Source of the DNA: Cenococcum geophilum 1.58
Taxonomy: Eukaryota; Ascomycota; Dothideomycetes; Gloniales; Gloniaceae
Direction of reading: 5' to 3'
Length of the DNA stretch: 64,000 nt
Assembly (NCBI GenBank): GCA_001692895.1
Contig: KV748182.1
Coordinates: 3,166,341 to 3,230,340, forward strand
In this document: piece after piece, positions 1-13,683 of the stretch
Position numbering within the stretch: position 1 is the first letter of the stretch
Layout of the letters: each line of letters starts with the position of its first letter
Notes under the pieces: generated by a model
What the model was told of the DNA's origin: nothing
The model's database searches: none
Seen by the model: only the letters and a program-made list of their open reading frames with translations
Made by a program: the position numbers and the translations under genes

Positions 1-225
1 CCCGAAGTGCAACACCAGAAGAAGATTAGATAGAAGGGACCCTTCCAATAGATTCGCCTTGCGAATAGCTTCAATTCTAACCTAGTTTGGTGGCAATTGG
101 CCTAATATATATAAAGTTACGAATTATTTTGTATTGAGGGTGTTTTTGTGTTGAGGGCGTAGGCCCCCACTAGGTGGGGGCTGCGCAGCATTCGAAGAAC
201 CCGACGGGGCCCGAGTATTGTATTA
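1..225. other. Flank left of the repeat nest, no gene seen
   Basis: No coding frame is visible. A short G/C-rich inverted repeat lies near 147-178 (GGCCCCCAC facing GTGGGGGC), which could form a small hairpin. Nothing else was recognised. It is the sequence immediately outside the outermost inverted-repeat element that starts near 226. Confidence 0.5.
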
Positions 226-442
226 GTCGTTTGCAAAATGAATTAGAATCCTTGGCATGTAGATCCCCGATTTTTGCGCCCAACCTAATGTGTAAAACTG
301 TGAGATAACTAACTCATTTCCACGTTAAACGCGCCTTATTATCGATATAACGTCCCTATTATTAGTTAGTAAGTTAAAGCCGACGTCGCCCTACTATTTG
401 CCCTATCTTAACGTATTTCCTAGTGCTATAGTGCCTTGAATT

Positions 443-646
443 TAATAAACTGAATGATATTAAATAAATGAATAAAGCTATAGAATCTGTCTATAAGGAA
501 TATAGGCCTTAATATAGGCCTATATCTACGGGGTCCGGAGTGACTACTATGGATACCGAAGTAGTTGCTGCGGAGACTAAATAAGAAGGGACTCTGCTTA
601 TGTAAGCAGGAGACGCATGTGGAGGACTCCTCTAGTACTATCGTTA
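443..646 (-). repeat. Copia 3' LTR
   Basis: 204 bp, paired with 26218-26421. In element orientation it is the downstream LTR because the coding region reads on the minus strand. The pair is about 96 percent identical by hand count, and all differences are transitions. Confidence 0.87.
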
Positions 647-2172
647 TACCCCCTAGTGCTCCACTAAAACAGAAGCAGATCCTTGCTAAATTAGTATTAA
701 ACTTGTTTATATATAAAAGAAATACCTTATAATCCTCCGAGTGTATTATAGGTCCTATTTAACCTCTCCCTAATCTGTAATCAATTACTTATTATAAGCT
801 CTACATCGTTCCCATCCCCTATTTAAAAGTCGTTAGCATTAGTTAGAGTTATTAAATGGCGTACCCTCCGAGGTTTTGCCGACCTATATATAATTTCCTA
901 CTTAGGTTTAGTGTCTATATCGCATTAAATAAGGCCTAGCTGCTTAACAAAGTTCCTAAACTAAGTCGTTAATAGTAGCTTTATAACTAAGACTGTCTGC
1001 TACTATACTGCTTATAGAAACGTGCCATAAGTGGATTACGCCGCTTTAAACCTTGTTATAAATATAGTGCTAGTATAGCTTAAAGTGCTTAGTACGCGCG
1101 TGGTAGTCGTCGCTTTTAGTAAGGCTTATAGCTGGTTAATTATCGCCATATAAATATATCGGTAGTAAATCCTTTCCGGTGTAGCCTAAATTAGTAAGCA
1201 ATTAATAGAGCTATAAGGCTTCCTTAGCCGCATACGTTATTGCTACGTACTTAGCCTCTATAGTAGAGGTTGTAAGAATTAACTACTTATTTAATTTATA
1301 TAAAACTAGGCTACCTACTAGCTTATAAATATAGCTAGAAGTTAACTTTCTATCGACCGCATCTGCGAATACTGTATCGCTATAGCCGTGTAGTTATAGG
1401 TTAGGTATATTACCTAGTGCGCTTCCGCTATACTCCCTATTGTAATTAGGCATAGTATAGTCTATAGCTAACACTTTAGCGAAGGCTTTTAGAGGTGGCT
1501 GCTACCCTTAGGGTAAGCCAAACTCTATACCTAAGTCGATTATCCCTATATAGTAGGTGAGTATCTATATCGCGGCGTCTATATATAGTTTGGTAGGATT
1601 ATATAGAAACTAATAGAGCTTTCCTATAGCCTAGGCTATATTAGGCCGAGTCTAATTATATAGATATAGTAGAGAGCCTATTAGCAATTAATACCGTTTT
1701 ACTAGCTCTAGCGGAGCTTAATCCTTAAGCTTATGTAGCTTAAAGTCTACTATAAATGGGTAAATTAGTATAGAGGCTAGTACGTAGTCTTCTATATAGA
1801 ACGTATGTAGGATTTTTCTAATATAGGCGTCTTATACTAGTTGAGTTAATCGCGCCTAGCGGTTCCTTATAATTTGAATACTTAGGTAGTACGCAATTGG
1901 GCCTAAGTCTTTTACTTTATACTTATTCTTAAGTGCTTCTTTAAGCAGTTTATTTATCCGTATATCTCGTCTAATTAAGATAAAATTGTTAACGTAGACG
2001 ATAATAATTTGGCCGCTTTGCTGGCTAATAAAGACGTATAGGTTAGCTAGAATTGGTATATATTTAAGGGTAATAAGGAAGCTCTTAAGCTCCTTATACT
2101 AAAGATATAGCGCCTACTTAAGACTATAGAGAGCCTTAAGCAGTAGGCCTATAAAAGTAACGCCGTCCTTCT

Positions 2173-2597
2173 TATAACGGAACCTTGTAGCAAGAACTAC
2201 AATAGGCTCGTTATTGGGCTAGGTATGTAGGTAATGCAAGTATAGAGGTTAACGAGTAATAATAACTGGTAGAGTGGTTGCCTAACAGATTAACTCTAAT
2301 TATATTCTAAGAATTACTATAAGGAAGGAACTATCTAGGTAGGGACTAAGGGTCCTTAAATACACAACTATACTCCTATAAAATCCTTCTTATACATAAT
2401 ATATGTGTGCTCTATTTACTCTATTACGAATTATATAGATTCTACAGATTATATAGATTATATTACGTAACCTCGGTTACTATTCCTTATTATATAGCTC
2501 CACTAATTCCATCTTAAACCGTACTTATATTAACTAACTAGCTTCTTCTAACTCTTCCCTAAGTAGTTATAATATCGTACTTAAAGCGTCCGTAACA
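2173..2597 (-). repeat. Gypsy A 3' LTR
   Basis: 425 bp. Its edges correspond to TGTAACGG and CCGTAACA, that is TG..CA termini allowing for transitions. It shares most of its sequence with the Gypsy B LTRs except for a stretch of about 80 bp in the middle. Confidence 0.88.
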
Positions 2598-5500
2598 CCA
2601 TCTCCCTCCTCTTTATCTTTATCATTAAAGATTCCTAATATCTCTAAGTTGTTTACTAAAGGTGTGATATTCATCTAATTAATTTAGTTAATATTGTTGC
2701 TTATTATACCTAAAGCAATTTCTTCTTCCTTAACCGCTTGTCGTACTCGTACTATTACTGCGATATTGTCTCTTAGTGAGATTATACCGTCTCTATATTC
2801 TCGTTGTTTAAAAGAGGGGTTAGTTTATATTATATTAGCGAACCCATCTTCGCGATAACCGTCCTTTTACTTAAAGTGCACTAAAGCGAATATTTGTTTA
2901 TCCTATAATATTTGCTCCGTCTCTAATACTAAATATACATAACCTATTACTCTTAATAGTTGTCTAGTTCCCTAATTAACTTGTCTTAGGGTCTTATATT
3001 TAATCTGCTGCTATATAGCTAGATAATAAACTGTCTATTACTCTGGCGGAGTTGCGCTATTTCTATAATGCTAAATAAGAGGCTGCCGAAGCTTAGCAAC
3101 GGGCCCTTAAGTCTCGTTTTATGGCGTCCGCTTAGTTAATCCGTCTTAAGAAGATATATAAGAAGGTTTATTCTAAGGAGTGGAAACTTATAAAATAGGA
3201 TCTATAGGAACTTAGTAATAAAAGAATAGATTTTCCTTTAATAGAGAAGGAAACAGGTCTAAGTAGCTCGGCAACTACTCTTCTTAGGTCCCCCTTAGGT
3301 AACTTATTCTTTAGCGATCCTTTTTTATTAATACTGCCTAACCTAATTTCTTTTAATACTCCTATACCTTTCTTATAGCATTTTTTAAATTCTCTAGTAG
3401 CTCCTAGGTAGTCTTATTATAGCCTATCCACTTAACCTTATACTATATTTTATTGTTAATATCCTTATAACTAATAATCTTTAAAACTTACTATTTATCT
3501 TCTTCCTATCCTCTATATATATCTACTTTATAAACTAGTGGCTTAATATTCCTATATACTAGCTCTAGTATTATAATATACTATATAGGGTAGATCTTTA
3601 TTTTAGCTAGTAGGTTTAACTTAAATATAACTAGTGAAATTCTTTATATAATTTTAAAAGGTCCTAGTCTAATATAGTCTAACTTTTTACTTAATTGTCA
3701 ACTCTTAAAATTTTTGTGTAGTAGCTATACTTTATCTCCCTCCTTAAGATCTAGTCCCTTAGATCTCTTAGCATTATAGTACCTTTTTATTCTTTTTTAT
3801 ACTTTCTTTACTAATTCTATAAGGTCTATATAAAGATTCATTAACGTTTTTATTCTTTCTTTAGCTGTACTACTTATCTTCTTTACTTATTATAGTAACA
3901 ACGATATTCTTAGCTTATATCCGTAATTTGCCTTAAATAGTAATATACCTATTCCTTCTTAAGGTATTACATTATATATAAATTGTGTAATTAGTAATAG
4001 CGATACCTAATTATTCTGTATATAATTAATATAGTACCTTAGATACTGCTCTAGTGTCTAATTTAATCTTTCTATTTAACCGTCTGTCTGCGGATAATAT
4101 ACGGTAAAAGTTGCTACTTAAACTCCTTATTTCGCTAAAAATACCTCCTAAAATACTGCTATAAATCTTAAATCTCTATCCAATATAATCTTACTTAGTA
4201 CTCTATGTCTTATAAATACTTCTTTAACATAGATTCTAGCAATATCTTCCGCTAAGATTTCTTCTATGCATGCTATAAAGTATCCCTACTTTATAAGCTT
4301 ATCTACTATTACTAAAATCGCGTTGTAATCCTATCTAGTAATAGGGTCTCTTAACCTTAGTAACTTAATAATAAAGTTCTATAATATAACCTCCTATAGT
4401 CTTTTTGGTGTTTTAATAGGTTGTAGCCCTTTATATAGCTTATGCCTTACTAGTTTATTCCTTTAGCAATCTAGATATTCTTTTATAACCTTTTTAGCTA
4501 TTCTCTAGATTCTATTAATAATATACTCCTCTTAGAGTCTTAACACTAAGCCTATAGCTCTATTATATCCTTAAGTTAATCCCTTATAGAATTCCTTTAT
4601 AAATTGCTCTGCTATGCTTTTTAAGATATACTTAGCTTCTTAATTTTTGTATATATCCGTCTACAGATCTTCTAGTTATACTTTTAGAATTCTTTATGCC
4701 TAAAAGCTTTCTAGAGACTTATAAACTTTCTTTAGTTCCTCCTAAGTTGCTATAATCTTTAGATAATTATACCTAATTAGTCCGTCTATATCTTTTCGCA
4801 GTAAAGCCCCTAATGGCTTCTTTTAGTTTTATAGTTTAGCCTTCTAACTTAGATCATCTGCTCATATATTGTCTATACCTTTAGTATACTAAATCTTAAA
4901 ATAGTATTCCGTAAGTATCTCTGCCTATCTAACCTATCTTTAATTAAGTTCCTTTATTATTAGAAATTCTGTTAAGTTCTTATAATCTATCTTAACTATA
5001 AATAGTTTCTCTATGCCTTGTAAAAATACTCTTTATTCCTTTAATACTATAACTATACCTAATAACTCCTTATTATAGATATCATAGTTTAACTCTAGTA
5101 GTGTTATTTTCCGACTATAGTATACTACTAGGTGCCATTTATCTTAATATTTCTGCGTAAAGTACGCCCTTAGTATATAGTCTAATATATCTGTTTCTAT
5201 AACTATCTCTAGTCCTAGTTAATAGATCTTAAGAACTAGCTCCTAGGTAAACAATTCCTTAATTTTTTTAAATAATTTTTACTACTCCTTTCCCTATGCC
5301 TATAGTTCTTCTTTCTTTATTAGTCGCGTAAGTGGCTTAATATCCTTTAACTACTGCGCTATAAACCTTCTATAGTAATTATAAAACCCTAAAAATAATC
5401 TTAACTATATAATATTCTCTAGTTCTTACTAATTTACTATAGCCTTAATTTTCTTTAGATCTATACTAAGTTAGCCTAGTTTAATAATAAATTCTACAAA

Positions 5501-7845
5501 ATCGGTCTTTTTAGTAAAGAACTCGCATTTCTTAATTACTACTGGCATCTATTCTTCTTATAGTCTCTTTAAGACCCACTTAACATATTCCCCATACTCT
5601 TCCTTAGTTATTAAGTAGATAATAATATTGTTAAGGTATACTATAATAAATTCATCTAAGTGTGCTCCTAATACATTGTTAGTGCGTTTATAAGCCCAAA
5701 TTATATAACTAATAGTTTATATAGTCCTTCCTTTAACCTAAAGGCTGCTTTCTATTTATTGCCTTCCTTAATCCTAATCTAATAGTACGCCTATTTTAGA
5801 TCTATCTTTATAAAGATTTACGCGTTACCTATCCTGTCTTAGATTTCGCTAATTAAGGGTAAAGGATACTAATCCTTTCTGGTAATGCTATTTAACTATC
5901 TATAGTCGATGTATAGCCTTAGCTTGCTATTTTTCTTTAGTATAAACAATACTAGATATCCCGCTAATAACTGTGATGGTCTAATATATCCCTTTTATAA
6001 GTTCTCTTAGATAAACTCTTTTAATACTCTACCTTCTTCTTTAGTAAGCTTATAGATTAGAAAGAACCTTAGACTTATTCCTAGTTTTAATTCTATCTTA
6101 TAGTCCTATACTATATACTCTAACAGCTTCTTACTTTTTAGTAACTATAGTTTCTTACTATACTTATAGTATCTCTTTAGTACGTAACTTAGTCCTTTTT
6201 CTATTTCTTTATAGGTTACTCCTACTTAGTACTATACTAACTTAGCTTATTATCGCATCTTACAGTATTAAGTATCTCTAATATTAACTTAACCTGTAAC
6301 CCAATCAATCCTTAAATTATACTCCTGTAACTAAGGCATTCCTAATACTGCCTTATTATTTCCTAATAGTAATATGTTAAAAGATATCTCAATTTATCTC
6401 CTTTTAATAGTTATCTGGATAAGTCCTGTTTTAAGATTAATAATCCCTCCTCTATAGGCTATTAGATCTCCTAAAATTATCACTAATAGGTAAGATTGCT
6501 CCTTCTATCTATAAGGTAATCCTATTTTTTTAACTACTGCTAGTAAGATATAGTTCCGCGTTACTTTACTATCTATTAGCGCTTTAAACTATTAATCTTA
6601 CCACTTAACTTGTAAATTTAGGTATTATCCTTAAATTCCTTTAAGGGTCTAGGGCTCTATTACTAGCTCCCTCTAGTCCTATAGGCCTTTACTTTTCCCA
6701 ACTATTAGCTACTTAATCCTTATATACTTAGCTTACTCTTTAGCTAATACTTAGTTCGCTTTTTATCTTTAATATACTATAGATAGGTATTCTCTAGATA
6801 TTCCCACTACTATTATCTATCTAGGCATTTTTCCGTAAGGAATCTTTTTAGTTAAAGTATTAAGTCGCCTAACTCCTAAACTTCCGCTAAATGCCAGCTA
6901 TGCATATACTTAGCATTCCTATATTATTACTTATCCGTTATCCAATATATCCTTATAGGGTATTTCCTTTTTTTTTTTTTAGGTTCTTATATATCTTATA
7001 TATATTATCCACGTATACAATCTATAATAGCATATAGTATACTAGGTGCTTTAGGTTAACTCTTAGCTCGTCTTTATCCTTAAGTTTAAACCTTTATTAT
7101 GCTAATCTAAACGTTATAACTTTATTTATAGGTACTAAGATACGTCTTTTACTTCTCTAGTCCTCTAATTATTCCTTTAGATCCTTTAACGTTATAATTA
7201 AGGCTCCTTTAATATAATTTATGGCCTTTTTTATAATCAGGTGGTCTTAGATAACTTTTTCGTCCAACTATATATAGAAATCTTCCCACTCGTTATTATG
7301 CCTCTGTCTATACCACTTTTAGTACAGCTGCTAAAGTATATACAGCTTATCTGTAAGGAAGTATCTTCTTATTACTATATCGTAACAGCCCTTTATATAT
7401 TGTTCCTTAAATCTAATAGGGATCCCTAGATCCTTTTCGTTTTCCAGTTCAATAAGCCACTTAGCTCTTAGTATGCCTACTCTAGGCCTATTAGTAATTC
7501 TGCGTACTAACGCTCTGTCCCTTATATGTCCCACTATACTAGATCTTTTATCTAGTTTCTATTCTTACTATACGATAATTCTTTATTTAAACTCTGCTAT
7601 AGTTTTTTTTAGTTTACGTCTTGCGCTCTAATCCTCGAAGTTCTCTTACTTCTTAATCTTAATATTGACTTTTTAATCTTTAGTCTAAATACTGTATTTT
7701 ACTAGTAAGTCCTCTAAGTCCATATATCTGTCTCCTAGTTTAGTTGCTATTTATATTACAGATTCTCTAATCTGTAAACATCGGGAAAATATTCGCAGGC
7801 TGGGTTTCAAGTTGACTTTGCTAAGCGCGTTTCGCGTAATTGACA

Positions 7846-7960
7846 TGCAATTTAACCAACTTAACACGCAATTAACCAACTTAACACGCAATTAACCAAC
7901 TTAACACGCAATTAACCACTTAACACGCAATTAACAACTTAACACGCAATTAACGCAACT
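7846..7960. repeat. Tandem array, 18-20 bp units (D1)
   Basis: About five to six copies of CAATTAACCAACTTAACACG, with slightly shortened copies towards the right end. It lies just inside the left end of element D1 and has no clear counterpart in D2. Confidence 0.8.
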
Positions 7961-8103
7961 TACCATATTCAAAAGTTGAATGACATGTAGTTAACCAACT
8001 TATATTTAAAAGTTAAATAATACGCAGTTAACTAAACTTATATATTCCTTAATATGCAATTGTGGAATATAATATATTATTTAAGTTTATGCTAATTACA
8101 AGA

Positions 8104-8280
8104 GGCTCTGCCGAAGCTCTACAAAGCAGAGCTCTGCGAAGCTCTGCACGAAGCTTCGCGACAGAGGCTCCGCACGAGGCTCCGCACGAAGCTCCGCACG
8201 AAGCTCTGCGTACAGAGGCTCTGCACGAGGCTCTGCGCGAAGCTCTGCGTACGGAGGCTCTACACGAAGCTCTGCATCTG
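8104..8280. repeat. Tandem array 1 of D1, 12-bp GAAGCTCTGCAC units
   Basis: About 14 units of GAAGCTCTGCAC and close variants. Because the unit is four codons long and lacks stops, open frames appear on both strands (8062-8304 + and 8096-8323 -). I treat these as consequences of the repeat, not as genes. The units are mostly the G/C form, with few RIP-type changes. Confidence 0.85.
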
Positions 8281-8473
8281 TCAGATAATCTATATTCTCT
8301 CTAAGGCCACAGGTCACGTGCACAGGTCACGTGCACTGTAAAATCTCTTTGTAGCTCAAGCCCTCAGGGGCCAGACAATTAATCAACCCATTTCATCAAT
8401 TTGCAGCCACCTTAATTTTTACCTTCCTTACATCCTCCCTAACTTAGGAGGCACTGGAACGGCAGCTAGCAGA

Positions 8474-9018
8474 GGACCGTCGCCAGAACTAGACGACCGT
8501 TGCAGAACTAGACGACCGTCGCCAGGAACCAGACGACCGTTACTAGAACCAGACGACCGTCGCTAGAACCAGACGACCGTCGCCAGAACCAGACGACCGT
8601 TGCTAGAACCAGACGACCGTCGCCAGAACCAGACGACCGTTGCCAGAACCAGACGACCGTCGCCAGAACCAGACGACCGTCGCCGTCGCCAGACGACCGT
8701 CATTAGAGCCAGACGACCGCCCTAGAACCAGACGACCGTTACTAGAACTAGACAACCGTCGCTAGAGCTAGACGACCGTCGCTAGAGCTAGACGACCGTT
8801 GCTAGAACTAGACAACCGTTGCTAGAACCAGATGACCGTTGCTAGAACCAGACGACCGTCGCCAGAACTAGACGACCATCGCCAGAACCGGACGACCGTC
8901 GCCAGAACCAGACTACCGTTGCTAGAACTAGACCACCGTTACCAGAACCAGACCACCGTCGCCAGAGCTAGACCATTGTTACTAGAACTAGACAACCGTC
9001 GCCAGAGCCAGATGACAA
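8474..9018. repeat. Tandem array 2 of D1, 20-bp units
   Basis: About 27 copies of CGACCGTCGCCAGAACCAGA, varying mainly by C/T (CGTCGCCAG versus CGTTGCTAG). The same array type recurs at 13188-13620. Confidence 0.87.
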
Positions 9019-9076
9019 CGACTAGCTAGCAAACACTATAAACGATTTAATTAATCGATCGAATTAAGGTAACACA

Positions 9077-9432
9077 GACAGGTAGGCATAGATAGGCAGA
9101 CGCTAACGGGTAGGCAGATACGACAGGAGGTAAATATAAATAGGTAAGTAAATGCAGATAGGTAGGTAGATACTAACGGGTAGGCAGATAGAGATAGGTA
9201 GGTAGATGCAGATAGGCAAGCAGATGTAGACAGGTAGGCAATATAGACAGGTAGGTGATGCAGATAGGTAGACGATGTAGATAGGTAGGCGATGTAGACG
9301 GGTGGGTAATGCAGACAGGTAGGCGATGCAGATAGGTAGACGATGCAGACAGGTAGACGATGCAGATAGGTAGACGATGTAGACAGGTAGACGATGCAGA
9401 TAGGTAGACGATGCAGACAGGTAGGTAGATGT
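9077..9432. repeat. Tandem array 3 of D1, GGTAGGCAGATA-type units
   Basis: A run of roughly 12-bp units built from GGTA, GGCA and GATA tetramers. The long open frames on the minus strand here (9103-9466) are repeat artefacts. The counterpart in D2 is 13684-13912. Confidence 0.85.
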
Positions 9433-11969
9433 AGACATAATAGATTATATAAAGAAGTGTATACAATTTATTTTACTAGCCTTATAAACGGCTTTAAAAT
9501 AGTTTTTATTATTTAAAATATACTATTAATATAAAAGAAGTAAATAGCTCTAAATATAATTGTAGTTGCTAAATGCGCAGTTTGCGCGCAGTTTACGCGC
9601 AATTTACGCGCAGTTTACGCAGTTTACCTGTCAAAAAAAACACGACATAGGTAGGTTGGTCAAGTAGCCAAATAACCTAAACTGCGCGCTAACTGCGCCG
9701 ATTACTGGTAACTGAGACCATTAGCAGCCTATAATATTTTGCCGATGAAGAAGCTTCTTACTTCTTATCTATAGGTGTCCTAATTCGTTCTCCGAATTCT
9801 TAGCCCCTTAGATTCTTTAATCTTAAGCTTGCTTCTAACTTAAGCCTAGCTCTAGCCTTAGTCTAACTAGGCTTACTTAGTATTCTTATCTTATCTTAAG
9901 AGTCTTAAATCTTACTTATCTTGTCTTAAGAATCTTATACCTATAGGAAACTTCGTCCTAAGCTTATTTATATATCTTTAAACTAAGCCGTCACTCTACT
10001 CTATCGGTTATTGTCTGTTATAGGTCTTTAAGCTTACCTTATCTTATTTTAAGAATCTTAGTTATCTCTTATCTCGTCTTAAGAATCTTAAGCTTTTAGC
10101 CTTTTACCTTTACCGAGTGCTAAAGTAGCTCGCTATCCTACTTCTCTTACGTTTTGCGAAGCGATAGATATTATATTTAGCGGGGTCTTAATCCCTACTA
10201 ATGTTCCCTATTTTATAGTAGAATTATTCTCTACCTTTAGTATAACATCTCTAATAGCTACGTGTTCCTAGTAAACCGCCCTTATTACCTCATTGTTATA
10301 AAATATTTTGCCTTTATTAAATTTATTATTTTTAATATCCGATCTGCGAACTGGTTCATTAGTTTCTTTATACTTTGCTAAGTATAGCTCCTATAGCTAA
10401 TAGCTTGCACTATATTTAGCGTCCTTATAAATTTAGTATACGTTATTATAATAAAACGCGAAACTTCTAATTAAACACTCTTTTATTCCTCGTAGTATAT
10501 TATTATCCCTCTATATATATATATCGTCTACTAGTCTTATGCCTTTTACTATATAGTAACTCTGCCTACTTCTATAGTCTCTAACATAATAACCTTATTT
10601 CCCGCAATTTATATAAGCTCCCTTTTTAAACTATTTTTCTTGCTATAAAGTCCGCCTAAACGTCTTCTGCTGCTAAGATCCCTGGTTTAGCCTCTACTCC
10701 TTAGTCCTATAATTACTAGATCCTTAACCTCTAGGTTTTTATAGTTTTTTACTCCATCTTNTATAGGCTTCTTTAGTACCGCTTAGGTTTATTAGCTCTG
10801 TGCTATACTATAGTTTTAACCTTAGCTTTAGTTATTGCGTACTCTGCGCCTTATATAACTATAGAACTCTATCCTAACCTTGCTTAGTCTGCTCCCTTTA
10901 GTAGATTTAATTATTAATCTTAATCGCCTAATCTATTAGTTCCCTTAGGGTATCCGTATCTTTTATTAGAATAATTATATCCTAGACTTTAGCCTTAAGT
11001 CCCTATTTATACTGTGCTATAAGCGCCCTATTATTCTACTTAACTTATATTACTAATATCTAGAACTACATTATGTATTTAATTGCTAAGGTTTATTGCG
11101 TAATGTCTTAGAGTTTTCTTTCCGCTATAGTTACTGCCTCTAGGTCTCTAAATATTTGCGTAAGTTGTTCTATAAATCTATTCTAGCTTAAGAATATAAA
11201 CCGTACCTCTTAGTTTATAGTTATTATTCCATTTACCTGGATTTCTATAAAGTAAGGCTTAAACTATTTAAGTGCCCTTTCTGTTAAGAACAATCCTATA
11301 TACACTATTTAATCCATAGGTATTGCTAGCTTAGCTCCCTCTTACGTAACCTTAAAGTGCATTTACATAAGGAATCCTTTAAGCTTTAATTTTTCTCCTA
11401 AGAATCTTTTAATTAATGGTAACTTAACCTTTACTGCGCCTATCCCGTTAATCCTATTCTTTAATATTATATTGTTTTCTATTAGCTAGTTAATTATCTT
11501 TTATAGTTATCTAACCGTTATAGGTTGCTATAAGTTAGTGTTTACTATACTAGTGTCGTTACCTAATCCCAATATAGTTGCCGCCGTTAATAGCGTTATA
11601 GTAGCTACTTTTAGTGGCATATTGTTCAACTTCTATATTAATACCGTAACTAGGTAGTAATTATATAACGGAACCTTATAGTAAGAACTATAATGGGCTT
11701 ATTATTAGGCTAGGTATATAGGTAATATAAGTACAGAGGTTAACGAGTAATAATAACTGGTAGAGTGGTTGCCTAATAGATTAACTCTAATTGTATTCTG
11801 AGAATTACTATAAGGAAGGAACTATCTAGGTAGGGACTAAGGGTCCTTAAATATACAACCGTACTCCTATAAAATCCTTCTTATACATAATATACGTGTG
11901 CTCTATTTACTCTATTACGGATTATATAGATCCTATAGATTATATAAATCATGTTATGTAACCTTACAT

Positions 11970-12201
11970 TAGGAAAAAAAATTTGGCCCCGTTATTGCAA
12001 GCGAAAATCGGGGTCTGCAAAACCTGCGTAAGTTGCAATTTTAGCAATTTGCGGGCAATTTGCAGCAATGTGCTATAAACACATAGGCTACCTATGCACG
12101 CGCCTGGCCTATCTATGTGTTTATAGCAAATTGCTAAAATTACGACTTACGCAGACCCCGATTTTCGCTTGTAATAACGTGCCCAAATTTTTTTTTCCTA
12201 A
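11970..12201. repeat. Palindrome at the left end of D2
   Basis: TTAGGAAAAAAAATTTGG at the left is matched in inverted form at the right, and pairing continues through a GCGAAAATCGGGGTCTGC block and a GCAATTTGC block for about 85 bp per arm. Both sides have TA next to GGAAAAAAAATTTGG, so it could be a separate 227-bp MITE (11972-12198). The alternative is an inverted duplication of D2's own end. The good match of D2's two outer ends favours the second reading. Confidence 0.7.
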
Positions 12202-12207
12202 TAGCTA

Positions 12208-13032
12208 AAGGTTCTGTATAAGGCTTTATATAAAGCTCTACACGAAGTTCTATATAAAGCTTTGCATAAAGCTCTATACGAAGCTCTACACAAAGCTTTA
12301 TATAAGGCTCTACGGGCTTTATACGAAGCTCTACATACTAAGGCTCTATATAAGGCTCTACACAAAGCTCTGCACGAAGCTCTATATAAAGCTCTGTACG
12401 AAGCTCTATATAAAGCTCTACACGAAGCTCTACACAAAGCTCTATATAAAGCTCTATATAAAGCTCTACACAAAGCTCTGTATAAAGCTCTATATAAAGC
12501 TCTACACAAAGCTCTATACAAAGCTTTGCACGAAGCTCTATATAAAGCTCTACACGAAGCTCTATACGAAGCTTTGCACGAAGCTCTGCACGAAGCTCTA
12601 TATAAAGCTCTGCACGAAGCTTTATATAAAGCTCTATACGAAGCTCTATATAAAGCTCTATATAAAGCTTTACACGAGGCTCTATATAAGGCTCTATATA
12701 AAGCTCTGTATATAGAGGCTCTGCATAAGGCTCTGTATAAAGCTCTATATAAAGCTCTACGCGAAGCTCTACGCGAGGCTTTGTATAAAGCTCTATATAA
12801 AGCTTTATATAAGGCTCTACGGGCTCTATATAAAGCTCTGTATAAAGCTCTATATAAAGCTCTACACGAAGCTCTACACGAAGCTCTGCATAAAGCTCTA
12901 TATAAAGCTCTATACGAAGCTCTACATAAAGCTCTACGAAGCTCTATACGAAGCTCTATATATAGAGGCTCTGTATAAGGCTCTGCGCGAAGCTCTGCGT
13001 ATAGAGGCTCTACACGAAGCTTTATACAAAGC
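12208..13032. repeat. Tandem array 1 of D2, 12-bp units
   Basis: About 65-70 units alternating between GAAGCTCTGCAC and its fully transitioned form AAAGCTCTATAT. The 238-codon open frame at 12262-12978 (+) and the 107-codon frame opposite it arise because the 12-bp unit has no stop in those frames. The variable positions are exactly those expected from C-to-T and G-to-A change. Confidence 0.88.
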
Positions 13033-13187
13033 CTTTATGTGTGCGCGCGACATACTACTATTGGGTCCCCGCTATATTCCTAATAGCCTCTACACGTGCC
13101 TCTGCTAAGTATACCCCTATATACACCTAGGTAGCCACCTCATTTTTTACCCTTCCTTATATCCTCCCTACCTAGGAAGATACCAGA

Positions 13188-13620
13188 ACGACAGCCAGCA
13201 GACGACCGTCGCCGGAGCCAGATAACCGTCGCCAGAGCTGGACGACCGTCACCAGAGCCAGACGACCGTCGTCAGAGCCAGACGACCGTCGTCAGAGCTG
13301 GACAACCGTCGTCAGAGCTAGACGACCATCGTCAGAGCTAGACGACCGTCGCCGGAGCCAGATGACCGTCGCCAGAGCTAGACGACCGTCAGAGCCAGAC
13401 GACCGTCGCCGGAGCCAGATGACCGTCGCCAGAGCTAGACGACGTCGCCAGAGCTAGACGACCGTCGCTAGAGCTAGACGACCGTCAGAGCCAGACGACC
13501 GTCGTCAGAGCTAGACGACCGTCGCCGGAGCCAGATGACGTCGCCAGAGCTGGACGACCGTCGCCGGAGCCAGATGACCGTCGTCATCGCCACACGACCG
13601 TCGCAGAGCCACACGACAAC
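13188..13620. repeat. Tandem array 2 of D2, 20-bp units with shortened copies
   Basis: Copies of CGACCGTCGCCAGAGCTAGA with several shorter units. It is the same family as 8474-9018. Confidence 0.86.
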
Positions 13621-13683
13621 CGTTTAAACGACTAGCAGCGAACGATAAACGATTTGATCGATCGATCGAATTAAGGTGACATA

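Larger units (their letters stand above)
7779..9747. mobile_element. Non-autonomous DNA element D1 with successive tandem arrays
   Basis: This 1,969-bp block is absent from the matching site of Gypsy B (between 22640 and 22650), which defines it as an insertion. Its ends are inverted: CATCGGGAAAATATT on the left and the complement of CATCGGCAAAATATT on the right. The flanks show AA on both sides, which may be a 2-bp duplication. Inside are, in order, an 18-20 bp array (AACTTAACACGCAATTAACC type), a 12-bp array (GAAGCTCTGCAC type), a 20-bp array (CGACCGTCGCCAGAACCAGA type) and a 4/12-bp GGTA/GGCA array. No transposase is visible. The superfamily is unknown. It is related in layout to the element at 11967-14358. 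Confidence 0.75.

Noticed and set aside
9103-9466. Two long minus-strand frames rich in Leu, Ser and Tyr
   Set aside because: Both are products of the GGTA/GGCA tandem array.
12262-12978. 238-codon open frame with KALY/EALH repeats as a real protein
   Set aside because: The frame is open only because a 12-bp unit is a whole number of codons without stops; the opposite strand is open for the same reason.
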